This document shows, one piece after another, positions 11,129 through 21,835 of a stretch of 64,000 nt of DNA (positions are counted from its first letter, which is position 1; every line of letters starts with the position of its first letter). The position numbers were made by a program, and so were the translations under genes. This stretch comes from Dipteronia dyeriana. Lineage: Eukaryota; Streptophyta; Magnoliopsida; Sapindales; Sapindaceae. Where the stretch lies: assembly GCA_032871835.1 (NCBI GenBank), contig CM065299.1:78704204-78768203 (forward strand), written 5' to 3'. The notes under the pieces were generated by a model. The model was given only the letters and a program-made list of their open reading frames with translations. It was not told the DNA's origin and did no database searches.

Positions 11129-11325
11129 TGCGACGGCAGTCTTAGGGTTACAAACTTCTAAGAATCAGTTTCTCTTAATTAGAGAATTAGATCCCATAAA
11201 ACTAACTACTAAATTAGGAAATAAAATAATAGGAAATAAAATAATAGGAAACAAAATAAATAAATACAAACTGAATCCCTAATATCTCAATAACATCTAG
11301 GACAGCTAAGATACACATATTAACA
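11129..11325 (-). repeat. 5' LTR of outer Copia
   Basis: About 197 bp, paired with 1178-1350. It contains an extra AATAGGAAATAAAAT-type duplication near 11222-11250. The right edge TTAACA at 11325 is followed by CTATG. The primer site next to 11129 is decayed and I cannot recognise it. Confidence 0.75.
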
Positions 11326-11605
11326 CTATGTTTGTTAAGATGGGCCAAATTGTATATCTCATAAATTGCATACTGTAGTCTGTAACATATGTGTAAGTTA
11401 TGGTTAACTGTTTTAATTTTTTAACCACTTTAATAAGTTATTGCTTCATGTATCCTTTGCATCAGCTCAATCCACGTATATATATTCCATCGGTTGTTCA
11501 TGCTTTATGGTATGTGATCTGAATCACTCGCGTCATATGTTTTGGAACATGTAAAAACATCTGTCTTACGTTGGAAGTTTCAATTTTATATTGCCCTTCT
11601 GTGTG

Positions 11606-12540
11606 GATTAAGTGATGAGAATCAAGAAGCATCACCAAAGGATCCATTGCATATTCCAATTGGGCCAATTACAAGGAGGCAAGAGGATCAAAGAAGCATT
11701 TAATGATGGGTTGATTATGAGTTGCTGAAATCCAAGTTCAGCCCACTTGAAGACCAAATCCAGGCTGAACTTCTATGGCCTCTATAGAGAGCATTTGAGG
11801 TCGGATCGTCTATTATATTATGTTTCAGGAAAACCCAAGACGAGCCCTACAGATGCTATGAAGACTCCATCCTCCGAAAAAGATCATAACAGGTCCAAAT
11901 TCGGTCATCTATATTGTTGCACGAAAACTTGAATTGAGGAGTTTGAATTTCAACATATTTCCTATATTTTGGGCGACGTATGGTTGGAGGAGAATTCAAT
12001 TTCAGCATATTGCCTATTTCAGTATATCCCTTATTTTATTTATTTCCCCAAATAAAAGGCTGATTTGTTTTCCAAATAAAGGGCTGATTTGTTTTCCAAA
12101 TTCAGCTTTCCAAATAAGGAACAAATCAACTTAGTTTAGTATTTATTTATTTTATAAATTTGTTTGCATTTATTTTCCTGATTGTAAGGCATTAATTGCC
12201 TAATATTTATTCCCTTTTAGGTCTTAGATATTTTTAGTATAAAAGGGACCAATTGATGTAATTTTAGAGAAGATTTTGAATTGAAATAAATTTGAGAGAA
12301 TTTTCTCTTTGGTTCTTCATAGAACTTGTGAACTTATCAAGGTTCTACCTTGTGGCGTTCAAACCTTGACTTATCACTCACCTTCTTTCTTATTCTCGAG
12401 TGTGGCGTCTACAAACTTTTTGATACCGATGGTTCTTATCTCCTTATAGATAACGGGTCGCGGTCCTTTTTTTTATTTTCTTGATTTATAAACTTGAATT
12501 AGAAAACGATCCTTCGTTACTATATATTGGTTCCTGGGTC
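11606..12540 (+). mobile_element. Gypsy-type remnant: polyprotein tail plus LTR
   Basis: The reading frame at about 11612-11710 encodes SDENQEASPKDPLHIPIGPI followed by TRRQARG and a stop. The GPI/MTRxxAK motif is the usual C-terminal end of a class of plant Gypsy polyproteins. Downstream is LTR-like non-coding sequence with a TATA box (GTATAAAAG, 12238-12246), then transcribed-leader-like text with GTGGCGT repeated (12351-12357 and 12401-12407). No second LTR or target duplication was found, and the borders are approximate. It lies in the gene 1 intron in sense orientation, so its TATA box and any polyadenylation signal could act on the host transcript. Confidence 0.5.
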
Positions 12541-13019
12541 TTGCTGCTCTTGGTGAGGTTCATATCATCAAGTAACTCATTAATTTTGCACATAATGGAA
12601 ACATAATGGAAAGAAACTCTTCTTATCCCATTGGACTATGATAGAATTATAACAACATTTCGGTGTGGTTTATCCTGCAATTTTTGTCTTGAAATGTGAT
12701 TTCTGTTGGCGATTATGTGTTAGTTTAGGAATTATATTTTTATGCTTGTATTGTTCTGTATTCATTTTGTTCTCATTAAATCTCTGTACTTTATGTTTTG
12801 AATTTGCTTACTTACAATATGTCAATGTGTTCATTGCATATCCTGTAGTTAGAAGCAATTTTTGGTAATAATTTTTGTTTTCTTTAACTATATCAAATTT
12901 AGTTGTAGAAGAAGTAATCTCTCAATTTGTTTCAATGGAAGTCATTAGCTTTCTTTGCTCTTATGCACACAACACTGAAGCATGTAGAAGGAATGAACTT
13001 ACATTTTTTTCTGTTTCAG
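12541..13019 (+). other. Gene 1 large intron, right end
   Basis: T-rich sequence leading into the acceptor TTTTTTCTGTTTCAG at 13005-13019, a good plant 3' splice site. The ORFs here run through the splice site and are not separate genes. Confidence 0.6.
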
Positions 13020-13127
13020 GGGTTAATACCGCGGGCAAAACTTCTGCTAACACTTGGAGGGACGTTTTTCTTGGCATTTTGGCCGTTGATCCTGATTACT
13101 GTGGCATTCTTTTCAGGCCTCTACTTT
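13020..13127 (+). CDS. Gene 1 transmembrane exon
   Basis: Thirty-six codons, phase 0 at both ends, between TTTCAG and GTAAGC. It encodes GLIPRAKLLLTLGGTFF and LAFWPLILITVAFFSGLYF, a roughly 28-residue hydrophobic stretch that should form one transmembrane helix after a basic flank (PRAK). Strong splice sites on both sides and a hydrophobic reading in only this frame support a real coding exon. The two neighbouring ORFs through this region are shadows extended into introns. Confidence 0.75.
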
Positions 13128-14103
13128 GTAAGCTCTCTTTCTTGTTGTATAGACACTCGTATTATATCTCATTGTATAGCTCTATCATTATACTTGTGGA
13201 CCAATTCTTGGTCTTCTAAGAATCTCCAGTGTCAAATATCTTTTGGCTTTGCTTAATTATAGTAAATACGTTCTGATATGTTGTGTGGCCATTGGGAGCA
13301 TTCAACCATCTGGTTAGTGGATAAATAAGCGGATTTCTTCTGAAGTTTGATAGTTGAAAGTTCATTTAGAAGCTGCCATCTACTCTGGATTGTGTGCGTG
13401 TGCGTGTGGTTTCCTTTCCATTTTCTGTTTTCTTTTTCTTTCAAGTATAGTTGCATGATTGTTTCTAAATAACAGAGTTTGTATCTGCTTCAAATTTCTT
13501 TGATCCTAATTAGGAATAACAAAGTCATGGGAGCAATTCAGTTAATATTCATGATCAAATAGGAAATATTGATGCGTGGCTAAATTGTCTTCAAAGTTTA
13601 TTTGGAAGTTTGCTAAGTTTTTTTTTTTTCTTTATTAGTTCTAGGTATAAGATTTTTGCTGACTTTTCTGCTTAATTTGTTCTGAGTAGGCATTGATTAG
13701 TTGTGTATCAATTAAGGTTATTTAAGAACAACAAAGAAAGTAAGTAATTTGTCTTTAAAAACTTGCTGTTCTAGATTGGCAAGATGCTAGTGCCGATTTA
13801 CAGTGAATTGAAAAAGAATGAAGAATAAAAATATACAAACCAAGTGTCAAATAGATATAGATTGTTAGATTATGATCAAACATTTTCATTGCGAAACTTT
13901 ATGATTGTGAGATTTGATGGGTCGGATACTTGCACTCGTTGTTATTTGTTAGTTAGTAAACTGTAAGTAGTCAAATTCTTAGTGATCTTGAAAATACTGT
14001 GGTGCATTTTTGCTTAGATCACTTGGTAGTTGGTTCATGTTAGGCTTCAGCAATAGATGTTGTGTTAAAGTGAATATTGATCGATTTGCCGTTTCTTGGG
14101 CAG
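13128..14103 (+). other. Gene 1 second intron
   Basis: A 976-bp T-rich intron, GTAAGC...TGGGCAG. No element signature was recognised. Confidence 0.65.
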
Positions 14104-14226
14104 TATTTTGGGCCGGCCTTCGTTCACGACGGAAGTGACAGGCTTATTTCGCCACCACAGTACGTTGATCCATATGCACTTTTGGAAGATGAAAGGATAT
14201 CTCAAATTGCTCCGCGTGTAAAATGA
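14104..14226 (+). CDS. Gene 1 last coding exon
   Basis: Forty codons and a TGA stop, entered in phase 0 after GGGCAG. It reads YFGPAFVHDGSDRLISPPQY and ends LLEDERISQIAPRVK. The short, acidic, proline-containing tail would sit on the far side of the membrane from the charged N-terminal region. The two aromatic residues YF continue the end of the helix (GLYF|YFGP). Confidence 0.72.
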   Translation, partial: YFGPAFVHDGSDRLISPPQYVDPYALLEDERISQIAPRVK

Positions 14227-14979
14227 TATACAAAATGTTGTTACATAAACCAGAATCGTAAACTTAAATTACAGGTCTGTATGTATCATATTTTCTTTGT
14301 TTTTGCTAATTAATTCTTTCAGTGTAAATCTAAATGAATAAGAACTTTACTCATGATACATCGATGTAATGTTAATGTCAATTGTCATGACATCATTCAT
14401 CAATTATTATACTATGTATAAATTCCAAATTAAGCCAGAAAGTCATAGGCAAGAATATTTTTTCAACATGCCAAATGCTTGAACATGTCCACAGTTAAGA
14501 AGGGAAAAAAAAGTTACAATTTAATATGAATCTGGAAAATAGGTGTTGAAATGGCTAGTTTAACCTGTAATTGTGCAAGGGTACTTTTGTTTTGTTTTTT
14601 TTTTTTTTTTTTTTTTTAATAGCTATATAAAAGATGGCTATAATAGTTAAAGGGTTTTTTTATTTTATTTTATTTTTTATAGAGATTCAAATTGTTTGTC
14701 CTAATTTGTATTTAATCAACCAAATTAGATATGTGTTTATATTTAATATAATTCCATCGGTACTCATCTTTAGAAAAGGGATTATATATATATATATTTA
14801 TATATATATATATATATATATCTTTTGGATGGAGAGATCTAGTTCAACTTGCACTAAATCTCAGTCTAGACATTGGATTTATCGAATGGCCAAGACAAAT
14901 TTGATTTTTGTTTTTTAAAAAAAATGTCTCTCGGCCCAAAAGATTTACATGCATTCTCTCTCTGTTTCGTTGTCTCATC
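14227..14979 (+). other. 3' flank of gene 1
   Basis: AT-rich sequence with a likely 3' UTR in the first few hundred bases, a T23-type run at 14594-14619 and a TA microsatellite at 14787-14821. No coding signal was recognised. Confidence 0.5.
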
Positions 14980-15597
14980 TAGAGGTGGACGTTGATTGGA
15001 CCGGTTCGATTTTTTATAAAATCGATAAAATCCTGTTTTTAAAAAAGTGATTCGATCTAATCAAATTGACATTTGCCAACCGATAAAAAACCAACCGAAT
15101 TGGACCAGTTCGGTTTTTTTGATTTTGGGCCTAATGGGAAATTCTAAATTTCATTTATTACATATTTAGTTCATTCTTTTGAACCTATTGGGCCAAATTT
15201 ATTTATATCATAATAAAAATATATTAAAAAACTATAAAATCCCATACAAAACAGTAAACACATTTCAAAATAATGTCAATCAAAATTTTTATTGATAGCT
15301 AATATAACAGTCAATACCAAACAAAGTCAAATTACATTTTAAAATTCAATAAAATATACCTAATAATTGAAGAGTGAAGAGTGGAAGTTAGAATTAGTTT
15401 TTTTTTTTAATTTATAGTCGGGTACTGGTTCGGTTATCCGGTTTTTGGAACTAAACCGGACAAAAATCGATCCAACCAGTTTTTTTTAAAATTAGAACCG
15501 AACCGAACCGATCACCCAATCAAAACCGGTAAAAAACCAATTGAACCGATTTGATCCACTGGTTCAGTTCGGTTTATTGGTTTTTTGCACACCCCTA
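14980..15597 (+). mobile_element. hAT-type MITE, copy 1 (618 bp)
   Basis: Terminal inverted repeats TAGAGGTGGA and CACACCCCTA (one or two changes from perfect), with an 8-bp target duplication GTCTCATC (14972-14979) / GTCTCACC (15598-15605). TA-R-N-G ends and 8-bp duplications are the hAT signature. The interior holds self-complementary AACCG/CGGTT tracts at both ends and an AT-rich core. It is about 90% like the copy at 52688-53345. No coding capacity. Confidence 0.85.
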
Positions 15598-15693
15598 GTC
15601 TCACCCAATTATCATCTCTTTTTCTTGAAATACTCTTCAGGTTTGTTTGGTATGATTTTCTAAGTGAGTTTTTTGGAGTCGATCTTTTACTAA

Positions 15694-16630
15694 GGACTTG
15701 TTTGGGATGAGTTTTGAGAGAGTACTTTAAACTTTTGGGATCTAAAAACAGCTTATGGAAGTGTTTGGATGTCCCATTAGAAGAGCTTTCATACAAAAAC
15801 GCGAAGCCATTTTGTTTAATGAAACTTTTTTATTGGCCATTTTACCCTTTAATAGATCAAAAGCAAAACAAAAATTATATTGGTGCAATTTCTTTCTCTC
15901 CATCGATGTCTCCTGTAACTGGTTTCGGATCTTTTTTTTTTTTGAAAGATCCAAGCGAATCCTTTGTAAAAACACACAAACAACACAAAAAATAATCTAA
16001 CTCATGTGTATATTTAACAAATCTACACTTTGAATGAAGAAGAAAGAGACAAGGAGGAAAAATTGATGGGTTTGCAGAGAGAGTTGTGATTATATGAGAA
16101 TGAAGAAAGAGACGAAGAGGAAACATTGAGAGTAAGAATGGTGAAAATTGCAAAGAAAAGCAGAAAGAGTAAAGAGGGTGTTTGATTTTCCATGGCAACT
16201 GAGATATGTGTGGGTGTGGGTGTGGAGGGGTGGGTCGTGGGTGGTGTTGATGTCTGCTGTTTAGCCTGGAAATTGAATGAGTTTTAGGTTTAGATTAGTA
16301 TTACTTTTATTTATATTTATTTTATTAAAACAAACTTTCTTTTGAATGATAGTTTTTTTTTATTTGATTACCATATATTTTATTTGTACTAACTATATTT
16401 ATTATTTATTATTTATTATTAAAAAATACTTTATCATTTTTGATTTAATCAATTATTTTAATTAAAAAATATATAAATATAAAAAAATTACCAATATTAT
16501 TAATCATTCTAATTAGGGCATTATGAGTATATTCTAACTATAGCAGTTTTTGAAATGTTTCAACCAAATAGTTTCAAAAGCTCTTCTGAACTCAAAAACT
16601 ATTCTACAATACATTATCCAAACAAGTTCC
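15694..16630 (+). mobile_element. MITE-like element inserted into the Ulp1 gene
   Basis: The ends GGACTTGTTTGGGATGAG and (reverse) GGAACTTGTTTGGATAATG form imperfect inverted repeats that extend inward (TTTGAG, AAAAGCTCTTC-type stretches). The right end falls exactly where the Ulp1 coding similarity stops. No matching target duplication was found, so the superfamily (hAT or Harbinger) is open. The interior (15900-16500) is A/T-rich and non-coding. Confidence 0.5.
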
Positions 16631-16639
16631 GAAAAGCCC

Positions 16640-17400
16640 AAGCTTTTATCCTGTCTGAAGGGGTCTAGGATATGTATCATCCTGGCAGTCAAGTCCACGC
16701 TTGCCACAAGCCAATACTGGCATCCGATGTTACAAGGAATAAGAAACTGTACCAAGGAATAACACAACTTATGTTCACCACAATTATGGGAGAAACAAAA
16801 TATGGAAATCATTTTATAACACTTACCATGTCAACCTCGTGCCAAGGCCAGCTTCCTATTGGGAGAAATCCACTACCGTCATAAGGTCTTCCGCAGACCA
16901 CCTGTACTGTAAGACCTTCCACCCCAGCGCCTTGACTTCACCATCAACACCGCGAGACATTATTTTCTCCCACTGGTACTCCAATAATGGTTCTGGACAA
17001 ACAAATTGTCATTGTCAGTGAGGATCAATTCATTGATAAATAACCATACACAAACCAACAAACACTTACAAAGAATTGAATTCCAGAATGTTTATCCTCT
17101 GGTTGTAAACATTGGGGTATGCTCGTTGACGCTTCCGTAAGATGGCCAGGTACGTGTCCATATACTGTAAAAAGATGTGGAAACACTGTTACAATTCAAG
17201 TGTAAAAAAAAAAACAAACCCAGAAAAATTTTGTAGCTTACCGAGTCAAACAACTCCATGTAGTTCTCTTCGAATATGTGGAACCAACCCACGTCTACCG
17301 GCTCCATGATATCAACATCGCGCCTGTATAAACCAATTTTTTTAATATCAAACAAATTAAACAGATTAACGTTGGTGCAGAAATAAAGTAACACATCTGA
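16640..17400 (-). pseudogene. Ulp1-like (C48) cysteine protease domain, truncated
   Basis: Exon pieces on the minus strand: GWFHIFEENYMELFD (about 17300-17250), MDTYLAILRKRQRAYPNVYN (about 17165-17100, preceded by an acceptor and followed by GTAAGTG), FLPIGSWPWHEVDMV (about 16875-16830), and FLIPCNIGCQYWLVASVDLT (about 16745-16680). The last is the catalytic region. Family members read HW where this reads YW, so the catalytic His is lost. The domain is cut after ILDPFRQDK by a MITE before the catalytic Cys. Ulp1 proteins remove SUMO; this copy cannot be active. Confidence 0.7.
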
Positions 17401-17403
17401 TAC

Positions 17404-18590
17404 TTACTCCACCCCTGTTGAGCTGTTCTTCTTATATGCTTCGCAGGCCTCTAACTGCCCAGCATCTACCAACGATGTAGGATTGAATGTATACTCTGAT
17501 GCTACTGGCATTGTCCTAGGCCTCTTTGGGCGAGTTGGGTCAGTGTATAGGCTGACCAGCTGCCACCCGCGCTTACTCACACGAGGGATACGGAGGACGC
17601 GGGGTGTATCGGTGGTAGGAGAAAAGATCTCGTGGGATGAACCGGGTGTTACCATGGAAGAATGAGGGATCCTGTGAGATGATGCGGCTATGACAATGAG
17701 AGGAGGAAGGATCCCATGGGATGATACGGCTCTGATAGTGGGAGGAGGATGGGTCTCATGTGGTGTAACTACAGAGCCAAGTCCGGTGGAAGAACCCCTA
17801 ACACTGAGATTTCATTCCGACGAAGTCTCCTGCACCTCTAAAAGCAGGGGAAACTCAAGTGTATTATTAGTACGAGTCTCCTGGTATCCGTTAGAGCCTC
17901 TAGTGTCTATATCGGTACCCTGTGTATCAGGTCCGGCCACTTATATATCGGGTACGGTACCATATGTCTCTGGTCGGGTACCACCTACGTCTCTAGCTGG
18001 GTCTTCCCCGTCGACAGGACTACCTCCACCCACGAAGTCTCTGTATGAATCAGCTGTTTGTGATGTTGATCCCAACAAAGCTTAGACTAAGTCCATCAGT
18101 TGTTGATGCTGCCTGTTTTGTTCTTCATCACTTCTCTGCAGATCTTCCCGTAAAGCTAGGACTGAACCCTCCAATGCTTGGATTCTAGGCTCCAGTCGGT
18201 CCTGAAAAAAAGTACACAATGTCAGTCATGCACACGTACTTGCGTTTGAAACAAATAAATACAGAACAACAGTTTTAACTTGCCTCGCGCACCCCTACAT
18301 CATCTACTCGTGAGCCAGCATTGTGTCCTGTCATCATAAATCGTACGCGTCGCTGCCTCTAGGTCTCTCACGGGGCAACTCTGTGTCCGTATGCATCTTT
18401 TCACTAACACAACATTGCTCTACCTTCGGTATAACGTCTTGCTCACTCGGACTCGCCCTAACTGAATCCGATATACCTTCTTGTCCTCCACCCAAATGAT
18501 CTGGTATCGCCTCCGCTATGCCCATATAATAGGGTTCACCCCTCTCAGCTTGGGTGGCCACCAATTCCGTCCTTGTAAACATCTGAAAAC
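17404..18590 (-). pseudogene. Linker region of the DUF1985-Ulp1 protein
   Basis: Minus-strand ORFs 17655-17404 (SLYTDPTRPKRPRTMPVASE) and 18582-18334 (MGIAEAIPDHLGGGQEGISD) flank Ser/Pro/Gly-rich sequence. Such low-complexity linkers join DUF1985 to Ulp1 in plant transposon proteins. The + strand ORF at 17690-18085 is the shadow of this region. Exon boundaries cannot be set. Confidence 0.45.
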
Positions 18591-18649
18591 GTTGTTAGAA
18601 AGTTGTGTAATTAAAATTTAGTTATTAACATTAACAAGTTAGACACTTA

Positions 18650-19600
18650 TATGATCTGTGAATATATTCAACAACTTATCCCCCCTCGTTTGTATCTTTA
18701 ACGCCTACTTTAGAATTTGGGGATACATATCGGTAGCCACTAGAGTCCCGAATTGGGACTCAACTCGGGGATCACCTCAAAAGCAAAAATGTACAAATAA
18801 ATATATGTTATTACCAAATTCCGTATAGACGATTACAAACGTAAATGATTTTATTCATAAAACTCTTACCAAAAGGGCGTAAGATAAACCATAAATGTTG
18901 TACGCCTCTACCATATGTTTGTCAATTCCCTTTGCTTGCTGGCGTCTCTTGAACCGCTCTCGTCACCCGTCAAGCGCATGCTTGAATAAAATTATGGAAT
19001 GACTGTACACGTGTGCACCCCACGGGAATGCGACAAAACTGTCCAGATTATCCACCAGCCGTAACTGTCAAACTGGAATTTTGACTCTCTCGTCCAACCC
19101 CATAAGTATCCAGTTCAGCATATAGATGAGGCATAGTTTCACACTATTGTATACCTGCTGAAACTCACCTCACCTCAGCACATCTCTTAACTCGAAGGAT
19201 GAAATCTCATCCTTGCCACCAAAGTACCGGTGATGTAGGCCATTATCCACGCTAACATAGCTGCTCGTATCCAGTACTACTCCGAACCTTAATCTGGTGA
19301 TTAGGCAGAATTCTACTTTCGAGAACCTCACATCATGACTGCCTAACATAAACCACATCTCGTCTAAGGGCCTATTATGATGCACCTCCTGCGGAAGTAG
19401 CTGGTGGATAATACCACCCGAAAACTTCACCGGGCGGGGCATGGTCAATAAATGCCCAAAACAGGACGACCTTAACTGAAGTCGGTCTTCCTCAGCCCAT
19501 TCTACAGGGACCCGGTTAATGACGTCGTCTATCTGGCCAATGGCATCGAAATGGTCATGGCGAGTGACTTTGCCCTCGTACCACTCTTCCACTAAGCGAC
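18650..19600 (-). pseudogene. DUF1985 domain of the Ulp1-transposon protein
   Basis: ORF 19592-19170 has the DUF1985 hallmarks: SSCFGHLLTMPRPVKFSGGI, IHQLLPQEV, and MWFMLGSHDVRFSKVEFCLI. It continues downstream in broken frames with KLCLIYMLNWILMGLDERVK (about 19125-19065), VDNLDSFVAFPWGAH (about 19055-19010) and IPELSPNSGLWWLPICIPKF-like text (about 18765-18700), separated by stops. The function of DUF1985 is unknown; it co-occurs with Ulp1 domains in plant transposons. Confidence 0.7.
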
Positions 19601-19703
19601 TCCCTCAACCGATTCATCATCTGAAATTAAACAACAACATAATTAATTTTTTGGCCCTGTGAAATCCTCAGAAATAACAAGCTCTAACCTTAACAAAAGC
19701 CTG

Positions 19704-20100
19704 ACTTTTGTGTAAAAGCTTGGAGCTTTTGTATTCAAGCTGCGAGATTTTGTACAATTTTATACAAAAGCTCGGATCGAGGTTATATTAAAGCGTCGAG
19801 CTTTTATATAAAAGCTCGGAGTGAGGTTCTATAAAAGCTCCGAGATTTTATAAAACCTCGCTCTGAGCTTTTGTATAAAACTTCTAGATTTTATACAAAA
19901 GCTCGGATCGAGGTTTTGTAAAAGCTCGATCCGAGCTTTTATATAAAAGCTCGGATCGAGCTTTTTAAAAAAGCTTCGAGCTTTTATATAAAAGCTCGAC
20001 GCTTTTATAAAAGCTCGGATCGAGTTTTTGTATAAGAGCTTCGAGCTTTTGCATAAAAGCTCCGAGATTTTATACAAATGCTCGAAGCTTGATTTCATCT
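19704..20100. repeat. Palindromic AAGCTC array (subterminal)
   Basis: About 400 bp of short alternating inverted repeats built on AAAAGCTC and GAGCTTTT with CGGATCGAG spacers. It includes the perfect 20-base palindrome GAGCTTTTATATAAAAGCTC (about 19942-19961). The same array occurs at 51925-52170 in a related element. It could form hairpins or bind a dimeric transposase. Any ORF through it is an artefact. Confidence 0.85.
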
Positions 20101-20339
20101 TCTTCAACAACTTTTTTACAAATACAAAACCCTAACCTAACCCATTTTCATTCTCAGATCCATAAATAAAACTTAATCTAACATTTCATTCAATTAACCA
20201 ACAACCAAAATGATACAAATTCAATACTCAACTAATCTCGATCGATCGCAATATTCTGTTCAACGATAAACTGGCTTCCAAGTTCTGGTACCGTCGCCGT
20301 GAACAAGAAGCCGTCAATTCACTTTTTTTGTTTATACTT

Positions 20340-20495
20340 TTTCTCTCTTTCTTCACAACGAAAGTGATGGCATGGGTATTTTGGTCTCCACACTTTAAAT
20401 AGTGTCTTTTAAACATGATTTATTAATGTAATGCTATTTACACAACAACCCCTCACAAAGGTGCCATTAATTTTTTGAACCCTCATTTAAATTTA
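20340..20495 (-). repeat. Terminal region shared with the 51.6-kb element
   Basis: About 150 bp whose reverse complement closely matches 51655-51800 (for example AAAATTAATGGCACC, TAAATCATGTTTAAAA, TTTAAAGTGTGGA, AAGAAAGAGAGAAAAAGT). It marks one terminus of the Ulp1-bearing element. Confidence 0.75.
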
Positions 20496-20683
20496 TCTTA
20501 GATTTTGTTAATTTTTGTAATTTTTTTTTTTTGAAAAAAACATTGCTTAATCCAACATCCATCACAATGATGGACAGTGGGTGATAAATTTTGTTTTTTA
20601 AAAAAAAATGTTTTTAAAAAGGAAATGTTGCTACAAGTTTTTTTTTTTTTTAAATTGTCTATTGATTAATTCTATTTATAAAA

Positions 20684-21341
20684 TGGATAATTACATCGGT
20701 GGCCATCAACTCTTACCACCACTATCAAAATGACTACCGGAAGAAGAATTGGTTTCAAAATGACCATTTTTGGTGAACAATGTTACACTAATGGTCATTC
20801 CATCCAATTCCATCCAATAAGTCGTATTTTGGTAAATAAGGGGATATCATTAATTTATTTTAGATATTTTTAGAAATCAATTTTTCTTGTATTTTTTGAA
20901 ACAAACAATTATATTTAGTGTATGTATATACGTATAACATATATATCAAACATGTATATATATGTTTCTTTTTTGAGAAGATTAAAGTTATAAAATCTAA
21001 AAATTCTAAAAAATATATTTGAGATTAGTTGAATAGAATATATATATATATATATTTGAGATATGCTATACATATATATACACATTAAATATAATTATTT
21101 GTTTCAAAAATCAAAAGAAAAAATTGATTTCCAAAATATATCTAAAATAAATTAATGATATCCTCTTATTTACCAAAATACCACTTATTGGATGTAATTG
21201 GATGGAAATTGATGGAATTGGATGTAATGATCATTAGTGTAACATTGTTTACCAAAAATGGTCATTTTAAAACCAATTCCCTATTCAGTGGTCATTTTGA
21301 TAGTGGTAGCAAAAGTTGATGGTTATCAAGGTAATTATCCC
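20684..21341 (+). mobile_element. Long-TIR Mutator-type MITE (658 bp)
   Basis: Inverted arms of roughly 170-200 bp: the left begins GGATAATTACATCGGTGG and the right ends AAGGTAATTATCC. Both carry CCATCAACT, ACCACTATCAAAATGA and ATGGTCATT blocks in mirror order. Flanked by a 9-bp target duplication TTTATAAAA (20675-20683) / TTCATAAAA (21342-21350). Long arms and 9-bp duplications fit Mutator-like MITEs. The core is AT-rich and non-coding. Related but diverged arms occur at 57019-57585. Confidence 0.82.
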
Positions 21342-21350
21342 TTCATAAAA

Positions 21351-21647
21351 TTAAAATAAGTGGCATTTAGAGTATCACATGACCAAATAGGTGGCCACTA
21401 GGATAATTTTCAATACGAATTGCCATTTTCGTCACATTGTTTGCATTTAATGACCATTTTAAATTGAAGATCTCATCTAATTACTGTTTGAGAGTGTCCA
21501 ACTAACAGATGTCATCTAATTTAATATATATAAATATATTTTTATATTACATATTATATATATATATATAATTTATCTTAAATCTATTATATTACATATA
21601 TTTTTATAATTTATATATTAATATTTATGAATCATATATATTATGTG

Positions 21648-21700
<53 letters not shown>

Positions 21701-21835
21701 TTTAATATATCATATATATATTATATTATAATATAATATATTATTATATAATATATAATATTATATATGTAATTATAATATATAATTTATTGGACATGAT
21801 TGTAATTGTTTGAAAATTTAAAAGGTAAATTGGTC
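21351..21835. repeat. AT-rich sequence with TA and AAT microsatellites
   Basis: (ATA/AAT)n at about 21659-21700 and dense TATATA/TATTATA tracts from 21525 to 21790. A remnant reading GGTGGCCACTAGGATAATTT (21391-21410) looks like the end of another MITE related to 20684-21341. No gene. Confidence 0.7.

Larger units (their letters stand above)
1178..11325 (-). mobile_element. Outer Copia LTR retrotransposon (degenerate, split by an inner Copia)
   Basis: Ty1/Copia element, antisense in the gene 1 intron. Its LTRs are at 1178-1350 and 11129-11325. Reading on the minus strand, the order is gag (11092-10068), protease (about 10012), integrase (9785-8841), a linker (8822-8022) and the start of reverse transcriptase (7992-7732). 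The inner element 2680-7726 follows, then the rest of reverse transcriptase (2661-1898) and RNase H (about 1897-1380). A purine-rich tract (about 1351-1365, pyrimidine on +) abuts the left LTR. LTR identity is clearly lower than for the inner element, as expected for the older host. Many stops and frameshifts make it non-autonomous. No clean target duplication was found: CTATG follows the right LTR, and the nearest CTATG on the left is offset by about 50 bp. Confidence 0.85.
16631..20495 (-). mobile_element. Mutator-type element carrying DUF1985-Ulp1 gene (degenerate, 3' truncated)
   Basis: Minus-strand pseudogene for a DUF1985 plus Ulp1-peptidase protein, with a palindromic subterminal array (19704-20100) and a terminal region (about 20340-20495). 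The terminal region is closely matched, inverted, by 51655-51800. Plant Mutator-like elements (Kaonashi/CUMULE type) are known to carry Ulp1 genes; the Mutator assignment here rests on that and on the shared terminal sequence. No mudrA transposase was seen. The other terminus is missing, apparently cut by the MITE at 15694-16630. Confidence 0.6.

Noticed and set aside
15512..15796. Minus ORF across the right end of a hAT MITE
   Set aside because: Runs through the CGGTT repeats and the target duplication; it is repeat sequence, not a gene.
19829..20110. 93-codon minus ORF of FYIKARS-like repeats
   Set aside because: Translation of the palindromic AAGCTC array; the repeats explain the ORF.
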